From Todiramphus chloris collaris (lineage: Eukaryota > Chordata > Aves > Coraciiformes > Alcedinidae): a DNA stretch of 64,000 nt. The notes beneath the pieces are model-generated. The model saw nothing but the letters and a program-made list of their open reading frames with translations. It made no database searches and had not been told where the DNA came from. The stretch spans positions 51,447,523-51,511,522 of the forward strand of contig JANVCC010000020.1 in assembly GCA_025345505.1 (NCBI GenBank). The letters run 5' to 3'. A program made the translations under genes and the position numbers. Each line of letters opens with the position of its first letter. The stretch's first letter is position 1. Positions 34,501 through 49,500 of this stretch are shown here, piece after piece.

Positions 34501-37500
34501 TTCCTGAAAAAACAAGACAGACCTATCCCTAATTAAAACATGAAACTTGAAACAACACTTTCTAAAAAAAAAAAATCCTATCATGAAAAGCATTGATTTC
34601 AGACTACCATTCTTTTCACTTTCCCTTATTTTTTTTGTTTCAGTCTGTTCTCCCAAGGCAATATGACATCACACTGCTAGCCTGGTATCTCTGTGCAGCT
34701 CCTCTTTCTCTGAGATTGATAGTTTCAGCAAAAAACTTCAGCAATATTCAATAGGTTCTTATGTCCAATACAAACATTTTCAGTAAAAGAATACAATGTA
34801 CATATCACATACTAGCCAGTTAAAATAAAAACATCCACTATGCAAATCGATGGCAAAACACATTTGGACTAAACAGCAAGAGAAGAACTGCACTCTTCCG
34901 AACAGTTACCAAAAAGAAAAAAAGAAAACCCAGAAAACTCAAAGCAACTTAAACAAGATACCTCAACTAAAAAGTTCCAGATTTTTTGGGGGCCTTTTCT
35001 GGCCAGTTTCTATTAACTACTTTGGCAATAGTTTTCTATTTTGTGTGTGTGCATGCACTAACATGAAATTGCATAAGGACATGTATCATTTGTTCTTGCT
35101 TTTAGTACTCCTACCACAAACACACAATAAATTTTACGAGTGTGGACTAAAGATCTGAATTTCCTGAAGTTAGGCCACCTCCATACATCACCTTCAGAGC
35201 ACTGTGACAAATCAGTGAAGCTATCACAAGTGTTCTTCCTAAAGGCTTCTTTTGGATAAATAAATGCCTAATTTCGTGCCACTATGCACCAGAATAAGTG
35301 ATTAAATGCAAAAATGTGTATTTGTGCTGCTTAAATTGTAATCTCTTTGGGGAACATACCAGGATTACGTCGTTCTGCCTTCCTCCAGCACCTAGAAATG
35401 ACTACAGTACAGCAGTAGATTATCAAGTGCAGTTTTCCAATGTGAAGGTGACTTCCCCTCAAATAGTCCAATGTAATGTTGTCAGAAGCAGAGTTTAATA
35501 TGGACTCAAAATATAAACAGAAATAAAAGAAATTGCAACGCATTGCAAGATCAAGGGCAACAGTTCCTGGGCCCCCAAAAGGTATACGTTTGTCCCTCTC
35601 TCACTTCTAATTAAAATACCATAAAAAAGAATTGTGGCAACACAGTGTACAACAAGTGTTCCATGGTCCACAAGGGATTTTAAAGGTCAATATTGTCTGT
35701 TGATTCTAAAGCTTCAAAAATATTAAGGGTTATAAAGACAGTGCAAGTCACCATATATGCCAGAAGCCTCATTGTATATTCATACATATATAAAACAGAC
35801 TAATAATTATATATATAATTACATCACCTACATAAACTTCAAAAGCTCGCGCTTATATAGGTATTTTGTAATTTCACATCATATTATAGTTATAACTTGA
35901 AAAAAGAAAACAAGATCTATATTCACAACGAATTAAACATGTTAAGTAGATATGTGTAATCCTCTCAAATCAAGGAAAAAAAAAATTGGTTTTGCCTTAC
36001 AATAGTCTTGAGTGAAGTCTACTTCATTTTTTCAATAAATTTATTTCATCATGTGAATAGCAACCCAAAATCTGTCTGTCCAAAGCATTTAATTAGAACA
36101 TGCAGTGGTTGGTTTTGAGGTCTGTTATATTTTAAAGGGTAACATGATGAATAATTTTTATTAATGCTCCTAAACCACCAATTGTAAAATATGCAATTGT
36201 ACACCACAGCCAGTGATTCAGGCAGGAAATTCTTTCTTCAAACGTCCCTGGGTATTCTATGACTCACAGAACAATTGCGATAGTTCCAAGAGTTTTCCTT
36301 CAGATTTCCTAAAATATTCTTCCGTAGTTTAACATTTTTTAGATGTAACACAATGCTAAATTTCAAGCCAACTGCAACATGAAGTTTCAACAGAAATCAC
36401 AAAAATAAGTATCTTACTTTTTAGGGTTAAATTAATTTTAAACAATGGTAGCAACGTTTAGGCAATTAGCATCATATACTTACCAATGAACTTGTTTTGC
36501 ATAGTCTCTAAGAGAGCTTGGTGGGCGTCTTCTGTTTGCAAAGCACATGAACATTCTCTGGCCAGTATGGTTCGGACAAGGTGCTCTCCACAACCTAAAG
36601 AAATATTAAGATTTGGAATAGTCAAAATATAGATATCATTATGAAGAACCTCATTACTTTACATCACAGCCACACACACACACAAAAAAAAATCTTATGA
36701 CATCATATATATATATATGGGGTTTTTTTTAAAGAGAGTGACACTGAGTCACAAAAATTCAACTGTGTCAGCAGGTGGTTTTTTTTCCAACTTTTCTGAA
36801 ATTTCTACTGCACAAAGTCATAAACCAAAAAAGGGTAAGTGCAGAAAGAAGAAACAGAAATAGTAAGAAGGTACAATGAGACTGTTTCTGACTTGTCATC
36901 TTTATCCAGATCCTGCAAGTCTTTCTTAAAGAATCCACTTACTAATCGTTCTCACAGGAATGATTTCCAGACGCAACTCTCTTCAAACTAAGATCATCTT
37001 TAGTGAACACCACAGTAACTCCTTTGTATGATGCAATCTTCTCTTTAATCCATCCGATTTAGCCTTTTGTCAGGAAAGGTATATGTGAATTTACCTATGC
37101 TTTTTTGACAGGGTGACTGTTCATTTGATTCCTAACAAAAATTCCCATAATTTTTAAAGGTTTTTCTTTAAGAAACTAAAAAGCTGCAGCAAACATCCAC
37201 CTACTGCCTCAGGGCTTACTGTAACTATTCCCTGATTTTGTTCATGATGAAGAGAAACAGGCCATTAGCGCTGCTCTTCCTCTGTAGGAACACTTTCACA
37301 CCTGCTGGGTTTCTCCCACACTCTTTTCCATTCCTGTAGTGTACCTCGGGACATACAGCTGTGGCCAAATGGTACCATGCATGTTTACTGGATCAAAATT
37401 TCCTTGGACAGGGAAACACACTGGTCATACCTTCCGCAATATACAAAAGTCATTCTACTGCTATGTGTGCCTTTTGTTGACATGTTTCCTCAATGGCAAG

Positions 37501-40500
37501 GAGACAGCTGAAGCAGCTGGAAGAGGTCTAACTAAGCACCAGTTAAGCTGAAATGTGTTATCAAGTTAGGAAAAAAAGAAAAACATAACTAATTTAACAG
37601 CTGTACTATGACTATGATTTCAAATTATCTAAATTTAGGGGATTTCAATTTGATCATACTTGTAACTTCAGAGTATACCAGGGCCTAAATCTGCATTAGA
37701 AACCAGAATATAGAAAAAGAAGTCAAATATAGTCAATTGCCAATTATCTAATATAGTTCTAGCAAATTTCTCGTTAACAATGACAAGATGGAAGCACTGT
37801 GCTGGGTCCATAAGAAAAATATCTGCTATGATCCAGCCGGACTTATTAGCTCAGGTGCAGAACTACATAAATACACCTACGCAGCTTCCAGAGATAATTT
37901 ATGGCTGGAAACAATCTAGCTGCTTTCACATGGCAGAGGGCCGGAGCTGGTAAGACATCAGACCTAAGCTGGCTTCAGACAAAGGCAGCTTAGTCTCCAC
38001 GGATAACACTCACTTTACTGGAAGCACTAAGCCCAGAACAGAGAAAACTGAGCAAATCTGGCTGAAGCCAGCCTAGATCTGGCACAAAGAAAGAACTAAT
38101 AAACAAACTCAACCCAAACTGGCTCCAGTGAAGCCTGCTGAGCATCCCATCCCTGTGCTTCCCAATATGCTGAGTTTGGAGCACTGACTGGTTTGGGTGC
38201 AACATTGCATAAACACACATCGGTAGGTCTAGTGCTGTGTCTTGGAGCTACTTACAGACTGGCTTCTTGTTCTTGCCATCACTTCTAAGCCCTAATTAAT
38301 GTGGCAACCTACACCAAGTACCTCTCTCTGGCTGCTTGACACAGAAGTAACACTTTTCCCCTTATAAGGAAAAAAAAAACCCAAAAAGAGCTTAAAACCG
38401 CTTCTTCAAAGACACAGGGGAAAAAAAAAAAAAAAAAAATCCTCATGCCTCATTTCTAAAATTTTTTTTTTTTAAAAAACACCACCACCTATGGAGAAAT
38501 ACATATGAATTAAATCTCATAGAATAAGCAAAATCTTGGTATCTTCAACCATGAAAATGACACCTTAGTCATCAGTTACGCACTCCTTCTAATGAGCAGC
38601 ATCTACTGATTAATACAAATCAGTTCAACTAAATCGTTTGAAGTGGGGTACTTTGGCACTGAAGTGACATATAACTGGCATAACAGAAAGACAAGAAATT
38701 ATTTGGATAGCAAACAGATTGAGTAAAAAACAGTTATAGATTTAGAGGAAAATGAAAGAGCTGAAATACCACAAGAATTACACTGCAAAAGGAGGCAGTT
38801 CTTGATAGCACAAGGAAAAAAGTGTGTTCATTGAGACTGTCAAGCTCTCACGATACTGAGAAAAGTGTCCTGGTTAGGTTATTATCTCCAAGAGGCTCAC
38901 ACAATACAGTGTCCTCAACAGCTGTTTATAGGATGATCTGTCCATTCATTGTCTCATTACTTCTGTGCTCGAAAGCTTTTATCCACAAAAGAATCAAGAG
39001 TTATCTAATATTTATTCAAGACATAAGTAACATCTACAGAAAAAATCCCCGCAAGATGCATTTTACCCATAGATCACAACATGGCTATCATTTTTTTAAA
39101 CTAAGGAGATTTAATCATTATTAATTTATGCTGTAAAGAATAGAACTAAACAAACATATGCTCCAGGAAAAACTTAGTAAGTTCATTTTTTCTTGAAAGG
39201 AACCCATTAACACCTCTAAATGTAACATTTATACCCTTTATGAGATAAGAAGCATTGGATTCAGTGTGTGAATCAAGCAGATGAGACAAAAATTTAGAGT
39301 GAGCTTATGCATCTCCTATGCATCTAGTAATAAAACCAGATGTTAGTACTTCATGATTTTTAAGTAATTCCTAAATTGGAATCAGAAAGACAATAGCCAT
39401 TTTTTAGCATGATGTATAATGTTATTTTCCCCTAAGACAATGATTTTATTGAAGAGTTCCCATAACATCCAGTCTGCTACAAAAAAAAAAAAATTTTGAG
39501 AGAAAACTTAATACGGGTTAAGAACAGCTGCAGTCCACTGATGGAATCCAGGATCAACCACAAGGAAAGCAGCCTTGCAGTTCTACTAACACATCACACA
39601 TCTCTGCATCCCCACTGACAAAGTCATTGCTTTTTGTCATATTTATATCAACCTTTAAGGCAGCAAACTTACAGACTGCTGCTGGCAGTGTATGTAAAAA
39701 TCTTTCAACACATAACATGCCAGCAATCTGCAGGGATAACTAACTAAAGAAAATAATCCTCCATTTTGAAAAGAAAAATTTTTAACTGCAGTTTTTGATG
39801 TAGGAACATCTATTTTTGAACAAGAAAAATAAATAAGCAGTGTTTCACGTATTTTGACCAGATAAAAGCCAAGAAAAATAATTACCCTAATTACTCCAGT
39901 AGAATTGCCCTTCTAATTATCTCAAGTTAGAACCAAATACTAAATTGTGAACTGTCTTGCAGGTTTAGCAGACCTATATGTCTCTACAATCTCAAATGAG
40001 GAGAACATTGTAGATAATGCTAGGGTTAGACACATGTCTACAGAACCACAGTAATTGAAATCTAATTTATAACTTCAATTATAAAGTTGTGGGTTCAAAT
40101 TTATAGTTCCATTCACTTGTAATCTAACCACCAGCATCAGCCAACTTCCAATCAAGTTTTATTAACATGACTCAAGACAGAAACTACAGTCAAAACTACT
40201 TTAAGGCATCACCAAATCATGCATATAAGCTGATGAAAATGTAAATCTGCTTCATTTGCTTAACTATCTCACATTATACTATATTTAACTGTACATGTTG
40301 TTATACTTTGTGGCTTGTCACTGAATAATGTTGAAACCAAACCAACTGGGACTCCTAATAAGAATTTTTCAATTCTACATTAAAGTCTCAAATGCACTTG
40401 TTTTAGTAACTTTCCTGTAAACAGTTTGAATCATTTTATTATCCTTTCCCAGTTAAGATGATGACTTCTTCAGTAATCTGAAGTTCATTATATCTCAGAG

Positions 40501-43500
40501 ACAAACACTTTGCAATGACAGACCAAAGCTTCCATAAGCCTTCATGCAAGAGTGATTCAAATGGAGATGACTATCTGGAAAAATTTACTGGATTAAATTA
40601 GTACTTCTCACTGAAATAACTTTCATATAGTAAACAAATTATTTTCTTAACACAGTAATATTGTGCAAACACCATGTTTCCTCCTCATAACCCCTCTGTT
40701 GTCAAAAATACTGCTGTTGGAAGTACTGTTGTCCATGTCTGCAGAGGTAAGTACAACTAGTCGCCCTCCTCTAGGATCCTGACTGGTAAAGCAAGTAATG
40801 TTTCTACAGAAAACTTATGGCCTATTTTGATTAAAAATACATACATACGTGCAAAGACAGATATTTTGATGCAAGTTTCGAAACTCTTAGGTTAAGAGGA
40901 AAGAAGTTTAAAAAAGCAGATCCCTAAAGGCTACAGAGGCATATCACAGAAACAGGCTCCTATGACATGGGAAGCAATGAAAGATATGGCTCAACAGACA
41001 TAACACATTTATCTTGCACTCAAACCAACACACTCCAAAACAGGACATAAAAAAAGCCCTGAAACCAAAACAAACAAGAAACCACCCACAAACTGACCAA
41101 AAAAAAAAAAAGTTTCAATAGCAAAAAAACCCAAACCTAACCAAATCTCATAAAAGCCCTCCTGAAAACCTGTCTTCAATCGTAAGCTTCTTACCCTGCC
41201 TGAAAAACAACTGGACATGACACAGAAACCTCCTGACGATCCCACACAAAGTATATGAACTTATTTTCAGACATGCTATCTTCTCAGATCATGGCACAAT
41301 ACAGCTTCTAAGGTAGTGTTTTCTTCCAAGTGCAAAGCTGATCACGAGTGAAATATTTTGCTCTTCTGTGGGTATATAAATGTGTCATTTCTGAGAATAA
41401 TACCACTTTTCCTACTCAGACTCTCCTCACTGATTCCTAAAAGACAGACAGAAGAAAAAATGGGAACTACAACCTCTTTTTTTTCCTAGTCTCTTTTTCT
41501 TCTGTTATCCTACTATAACGTAATCGTCATACGTGTATCAGTAGTTCTCTCAAGTTACTATTTTGGCCAAAAACAACACAACAAAACACAAAGCCCCCAA
41601 CAGCCATTTTTCCAAGCTTGAAGCTCAGCAAGAAGGTTGCTGCTGCACTCTGCGCACCAGATATTCCTGATGAGCAAATCAGACTGGGCAAGCCAGAAGT
41701 AGTACCTGCTATGTAGTACAGCACTGGGCAAGTGAGATACATGCCTTCTGGCAAAGGAAAGAGAGACAGAAACCAATCATAGAAACTTGTCACTATGCTG
41801 ACAAATGACCATAATTTTTTCACTGTCATTCATAATTTCAGTAGTGGGCAAGTACTCTAGAAAGCAACTCTTTGGTACCTGAATATCAATACACGTACAA
41901 GAAACGTATAAGCATATTTACGTAAGCATAAATGTGAACTGCACACCTTAAGGACCCATTTAAAGATTTAACAATATTTTTTGCTATAGTCCACAAAACT
42001 GCACAGAAGTACACAGCTTGATTCACGGTTTTAGTGTTTTCTGCATATACCTGATCATACCTTAGAAAAGGCAAGTTTTATGAGCAGATAAATGATGAGC
42101 CATTATGCGGTAGAGCCAGGCCCAGTCTTTCCATTTCAAGTACTGTTTAGCTGTTTGCATATAATGGTTTTTAAGCTCTAAGTCTTTGAATGTTTTGTTC
42201 TGTTTAGCTTATCAGGAAATGAAACCCATGTAATCCAACAGCCATACCACACACCAGACAGGTACATACTGCAGGACGGTAGCTAGAGACAATCCAGATG
42301 CTGTTTGTCAGTGTCAGTTGCTGAACTGAGTAAGCGAGTAATGTTTACGCCAGAGCTTGAAATCTTGTGTTTTTCCTTCTTAAGTGATCTTTAAGAGTTA
42401 ATAGAGCTATTCGGTAGTAATTTTCTACGTAGCCTGTGCACAACTTTCACAACAGCCAAGTTACCAGGGGTTTTTTTGTGGGTTTGGTTGTTTGGGGTTT
42501 TTTTAAAGAGTATAAACATCTTTAATTTTCAACTATTAACATTGGATACTAATTTACACTGCATACTATTTTAAAGAAAAGTTAAGAAATCTGAGGTATA
42601 ATGTTTCAAATTTAATTTAACCTTCAGTCACAAACACTAATACATAACTTAATTCATAGGTTACACAAACCTTAACTTGCTATAGACTTTACTCCTTAAT
42701 TTGAGCTTCATGCAAGAAGCTACGGATTAAATGACTGTGTTTTTCCTTAGCATAGTGACTTCTCAAGTAGGTTTCTAATGCTTGAAATAACCACAACAAG
42801 AGGGGAAAGAGCCCAGCACAATATAAGCCGAACATCCCATACAATGCGTGCTCTGCATCTTATAACGTTCTACCAATGGAACCAAGATGGCAAAGGAAAG
42901 GAAGGCCTTCTGCAAAGCAAGGGCCTCTGAGCAGCATGTCAAAAAGAAATTGTTTTTCTGCTTCTTTTGATGGGAGATGCTTTCAAGTCAGGAAATTGGA
43001 AACAGGTGTGCCAGAGGGCACACACACATCCATGCACCACACTGAAAAACACGCGTTTTCAATTTCCAGACATGAAAGAGACTCCTGTTGAATGGAAGGA
43101 AAATGAAAATCTAGCTTTCTTTCTGCAAGCCATAAGCAGAGAGCTTATGGAGCTTTGACAAGCTGCCGGGCCCGTCTAGCTATTGAAACACACAGTACCT
43201 CAACACAAAGTGTCAGAACCTCTTTTAAAGGAGTACAAAATGGAAACTTGCATTACTCGCATTCACTTGAGAATGGAAAAATTAATCTAGTTTACTCCAC
43301 TGCCAAAGTATGACTTTTCTGTTTTCAGAAGCTGAAGACAGAAGTTACAGGTTATCTGTATTCCATTATCTATTCCATACAGCAGAGTCTGAACCTGGTC
43401 CTGTCAATTAACAAGTTAAAAACCTACTATTTCTGCTTTATTTCCTGAATAACTTCTAGTTATACCTAATGGAAACACGGTGAAACCTGTATTTTAGTAA

Positions 43501-46500
43501 CCTCTGATTGTCATTACCAGCATCTCCAAAATGAGATGACTGAAAACTTGCAAGCCAATGACTTAAAAGAAACCCCCCACAAAACACTGTAAAAAAATAA
43601 ATATTTGGCTGGTCAGTTACTGATATGGTTAGTTTCATATTAAAGTAATTTTAAGCCTAATTCTGAAAAGAGGTTAAATGCTACAGTCTGGCATAATGCA
43701 CTACAGTACTAACTTCAGGTTGCATAACTTCTAGCTTTTTCTATTCCTATCAGCTGCTGAATCTTGCCTTCATACTAGCAGGGGAAATTTTTAACTTACT
43801 GACCTGCTGCCAGGAAGAACACCTGCAAACAAAGTCCTGTCCAATTCCTAAAGCATTGATCCTAGAGGGATCAATGGAACACATTCTTGTTGCAGATGGA
43901 AAATTCTTAAATGATTTAACTTCCAAACTAATGAACACCTACTAAGAATATGCAAATGGAAACGTTCCAAAAGGTTGTAGCTTCAGCAAATTTGGGAAGG
44001 ATTCAAAGATAACAAAAGTCAAATTCAACATCCAGACAAACTGTGTCTAAAGTATCTTCTCTACAGAAAGGTGGGAAAACACTTTCTGTATCTTTAATAT
44101 AGGCAAAAAATAAACTAAAAATCACTCTGAAGAACAACTCATCCAGCTGTTCTACAATTTGACAGGTAAGGAAAGGAAAAAAAGGCTAAAGACTTGAACT
44201 ATGCAAAATGAATGAATCCTTCACTTCTAAATAGTAGGAGATGACAGATAACGTGAACTATTAAAAAAAGCTATTTGTTTCAATTATGAAGAAGAAGAAT
44301 TTCAGATATACTACTAAAAGAGGTTCGATTGAAGAAAAAATATGTTGCTCCATTAAAGAGAATGTGTGTTTTATATTCTTCTTTACATGTAACATATTTT
44401 GAAAGATTGATTTCAGTTAAACTGAAAAGGAAAAAGCAAACCTTTTTTGCCTAGGCCTTCACCAGAAGCTTTGCTGCTATTGATCACTTTGTAAAAGTAC
44501 TACCCCTTTCCAAACTGCATCACTTTCATCAGACAGAAGAAAGGAAATAAAATAGTAGTTAACGTGCTAGCTAACTAAATGTATACAACCATTTTCTCAC
44601 AATCACAGAAAAACATTTAAGACATTAAAAAAAAAAAGTTCACTTTGTTGCCATCTCCTTTCAACTTTATATCCTCACATCTATTTCAAGCCATTTGGGT
44701 AAGGCATGGCAAACGAGAACAGGACTCACAGCATTCAGAGGAGGAGATGGTGCTGCATGGCTGGCTGCTGCCCCAGGTTATGAGAACACTGCTCTCTGAG
44801 CAGTGGGCCTTCTGCAGGAGATTGCCACTTCTAAAAAGCCCATGCAGCCTTATGCTTCCAATGTATCATTACATTTATTCCAATTAAAATTTCCAGAGGC
44901 AATAAGCACTTTGATTGTTGCATCCATCCAGTTTTGCTTCAAAACAACCCTTCTGAAGGCAATTCAAGTAACCATTCTGATTATTTTGTGGACAAAACCC
45001 TCAGGCTTTGAACGCCGCGGTACTGCATTTAATTGACTGCTTCTTAATGCTACCATTCCCACAAATCATATCTGCCTGTTGCTTCCTCTCTCTCCACACT
45101 GCCGTGCGGTGGTAGCAAGTTAGTTCAGACACCACATGCTACACCACTTAAGCCTCCAAACGGCATCTGGACCCAAAGGCTGAACTCTTGACAGAAGCAT
45201 TCACTTCAGAGGTAAATACTCATCTGTCTGGAGATAGACCTCTTTCTTCCCCTACCCTCTGGTTCACTGTAACAATGACATAACTCTTCTGAACATGCAG
45301 CTGCTTCATCTGTGATGCATTAAGTTACCTATGATTCCCCACATCTTACAAAACCAGATTGATTTTGGGAGATAATACATATTTCTACAAAGAAGTTCAC
45401 TGTATAGTAATATCTATTTCATTTAGTGTAGCTCACACAATCTCCACAGGATACAAGATCAAAGGTCAAAGAAGGCATACCCTCCCTAAGGAACAGCCAT
45501 GGTGAGTTAGTAACAACAGACGAGGAGAAGGCTGAGGTCCTGAACAAATTTTTTGTCTCAGTTTTCAGTGGCAACTCTTCTCCTCACAGCTCTCAAGTGG
45601 ACAGCCCACGAGACAGGGATCAGCAAGACAAAGCCCTTTCCACAGTCAATGAGGACAAGGTTCATGTATACCTGAGGAACCTTAACATACACAAGCCCAT
45701 GGAACCCAAAAAGACGCATCCCAGAGTACTGAAGGAATTGGCCGATGCAGTTGCCAAGCCACTGTCCATAATACTTGAAGAGTCCTGGCAGTCAGGTGAA
45801 GTCCCTAGAGACTGGAAAAAAGGAAACATCACACCCATTTTTAAAAGGGGTAGAAAGGAAGACCCTGGGAACTACTGACCTGTCAGCCTCACCTCTGTGC
45901 CTGGGAAGATCATGGAACAGATCCTCCTAGAAGATATGCTAAGGCACATGGAAGACAGGGAGGTGATTCAAGAGAGTGAGCACAACTTTACCAGGGGCAA
46001 GACCTGCCTGACCAATCTGGTGGCTTTCTACAGTGAAGTAACTGCATCAGTGGACAAGGGAAGAGCTGTAGACGTCATCTATCTTGATGATACACCATCC
46101 CCCACATCCTCCTCCTTTCTGAGTTGCAGAGATATGGGTTCGATGGGTGGACTGTTCAGTGGATAAGAAATTGTCTGGATTGTCACACTCAGAGAGTAGT
46201 GGTCCATGGCTCAATATCTAGATGGGAAAATGTGACAAGTGGTGTCCCTCAAGGGTCCGTACTGGCACCAGTGTTGTTTAATATCTTCATTAATAACACA
46301 GACAGTGGCATTGAGTAGTTTGCTGATGATACTAAGCTGGGTGGTACAACTGATATGTCAGAGGGGTGGGATGCCATCCAGAGGGACCTGGACAGGCTGG
46401 AGAGGTGGGCTCAGGTGAACCTCATGAGGTTCAACAAGGCCAAGTGCAGGGTCCTGCACCTGGGCCAAGGCAACGCGCTTTATCAATATAAGCTAGGAGA

Positions 46501-49500
46501 GGACATGCTAGAGAGCAGTCCTTTGGAAAGAAACTTGGGGGTACTAGTAAATGAAAAGCTGGACATGAGCCACCAATGCAAAATGGCAGCCCAGAAGGCC
46601 AACTGAATCCTGGACTGCATCAAGAGAAGAGTGGCCAGCATATCGAGAGAGGTGATCCTGCCTCTCTAATCTGCCCTGGTGAGACCTCACCTGGAGTATT
46701 GTGTCCAGCTCTGGAGCCCCCAGCACAAGAAGGACATGGACTTATTGAAGTGTATCCAGAGGAGAGTCACAAAAGTGACTAGAGGGCTGGAGCATCTCTA
46801 TGAAGACAGGATGAGGGAGTTGGGTTTGTTCATCCTGGGGAAGAGGAAGCTCCAGGGGGACCTTATTGCAGCCTTCCAGTATCTTAAAGGGGCCTATAAG
46901 AAAGCAGGGGAAGGTCTACTCACAAGGGTTTGTAGTGACAGGACAAGGGGCAGTGGCTTTAAGCTAGAAAAGGGTTGATTTAGGTTAGACATCAGAAAAA
47001 AGTTCCTTAATATGAGGGTGATAGATCAGTGGAATAGGTTGCCCAGAGAGGTGGTGGAGGCCCCACCTGTGGAGACATTCAAGGCCAGGCTTGATGAGGC
47101 TCTGAGCAGCCTGACCTGGTTAGAGATGTCCCTGCTTATTGCAGGGGGGTTGGACTCGATGACCTTTAGAGGTCCCTTCCAACCCAGTACATTCTATGAT
47201 TCTAAGATAAAATAAGATGTGAAATTCCTCTGGATGTTTGGAGCATGGACTCAAAAGAATGCAGGCCAGACAGATAGGTGACATCTGCCCAGGTTCCAGC
47301 CGTCACTGGAGCACAGTGAAGCCACAACTGCCCTTCGCAGGGATCACAAAGCACAAGCCCTACAAATCAGTTTATTGGCATTAAAGCTTCCTTGAAAAAT
47401 ATTTACTCCACGGATTTGCACATCACTGTGGTTCCTGTTGAGAATGAGTTCTCAAGTAAGAATATACATTTCAGTGGCTTCCATAATGAAAGATGGAAAT
47501 GCTGGGTGAGGGCACAGGTCAACAACTAATTTAACAAGTAAAACCCATCTCTCCATAAATATAATTTCCTATTCTATATCACCTGTTTAGCTCATGGAGC
47601 TAAAGCATCCCTGAGGCACACAATGGAATGGAAAGAAGAACAGATATGAACAAAAAGTAAAAGTCTGAGCAGAAAAACGCAGAGAGAGGAAGAGGAAATA
47701 TACTTATTTTCTTATTAGGAAGGGCATTGAAAAGAAAAGAGCCCTTCTTGAGCAGGGGGCTGGACTAGATCTCCAGAGGTTCCCTCAAAGCTAAACAATT
47801 CTGTGATGTGCTATTTTTCAGTTCATGGAATAATGTATGATATATATGTATATATATCCAACACGGCTTTTGAAGTATTTTGATGTAATCCCTAAAATCC
47901 CTTTATAAGAAGGGCCAGTGCTTTGAACAGAGACCTTAACAGCCAGTCCTTTAGGATCTTGGTAAACTCACCAACACAAGAAATTGTTATGGGAAACAGA
48001 AGCATTCTGCTTATTTACACAGAACATATACAGCCTCTGTATGTATTCCTAAAACACTGCTGTTAGCTGTTACCTAATTTTCATTGTCAGGAATAGACTC
48101 TGGACAGGGGAGAAAACCAAGACATGACTGAAAGACTTTTCCCAGACTGAATGCTCAACTAGACCTCAGTTTGGGTCCAAAAATCTGATGTCCCTGCTAC
48201 TTTCTCAACAAAACACAGCTCTAGGCTCAGTTGTGAAGCCAAATGATCTATGTTAAGATGCTTATTTTTTTTAAAAGAGCTCAATATATATAAAGACTCT
48301 ACTCCTTTTTCTTCAGGTTTATAAGCCATAATTAAAACTCTCCTTAGGACAGTACCTTTCTTGGATTAAATATTCTCCTCGTTTGAGGAGATTCTAATAA
48401 AAGCTGGAGATTTTGCAGCATCGTGTTACAGAATTTCTGCATTTTTGTAAATAATGCAAGACCTTCAGTCTATCTTCAGAAAAGGTTTGCTGGCTTCAAT
48501 GGCTGATACATGTACACAAAGCACACCACCCATGCACGAAAAACAGGGAAGCATGCTTTCTGCTACCCACTGCTGGAAAGATGCTAAAATGAATGCAACA
48601 CGTTATTGCCAGTCTCTACATTTCCACTCAAAAATTCCACTCATAGATGCATTTTCAAAGTCTCCTGCATTAGCTGTTACTGTAAATTTTATATTTATCT
48701 TTATATTTTACATTGAAGTTTCTGTATCTCCAAAGAGAATTGTTACTTTTCAACTTACATCGAAGGAAAAGCAGAAGCCTGCCTCTTGCCGCAGAAGTAC
48801 TACTTTTGACACAGTTAGGAGATGAATATTCACCATCATCTCGGTTATTCCAACTGGGGATGAGAGTCAACGTCACAGTTGATATTATTTTCAATGAGAA
48901 AACTATACACAAAGTCTTTGATTCTTATTATGTTCAGGAAAAAATAGGAAATGTTTTCAAATTACAGCCAAAAAAATTGACTATTGTTTCTCCTGTGGTT
49001 TGGTTTTATTCACAAATGTTTTCCCTCCAAATAATACCCATCTTCCTGTGTTTACATTCATATACCAAAAAAAAACATTCACTAAAGAGCTCCAACTGGC
49101 CTTAGAGTGTGGTTTTGGCCTCTTTTTTTTGGGAAGTGCTGGGGGTGCTTAAAGGGGATGCCGTTTTGTTTGTACGCACAAACATGTGCACACGTGAATG
49201 CAGGAGCTTTTAAAGACCAAAGATTTGGCTTCTACTACGTTGATACAAAAACCTGTTCAGCTGTTATTTAGATGTATACTAATTGAAGGTCACTGGTAAT
49301 GCCCATCTCATTTAACAAGCTCCCACTCAGTCTCTATCATCATTCTTGCATTATGTTGTTAGATGTCACGGTTAAGGTTGCTCAAGTGTCTTAACTATGA
49401 CTGCAACTGTAATGTTCTCTGAATTTCTTGAATACTGGACTTGAGATACTTAGAGAATTCCTGTAACATTTATCCTTCCATTGCAAATAAAATTCCACCA

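Noticed and set aside
48454..49105. Two overlapping plus-strand ORFs of 123 and 130 codons
   Set aside because: They lie within a TASP1 intron, show no recognisable domain, overlap in different frames and run through A- and T-rich sequence. Best explained as chance.
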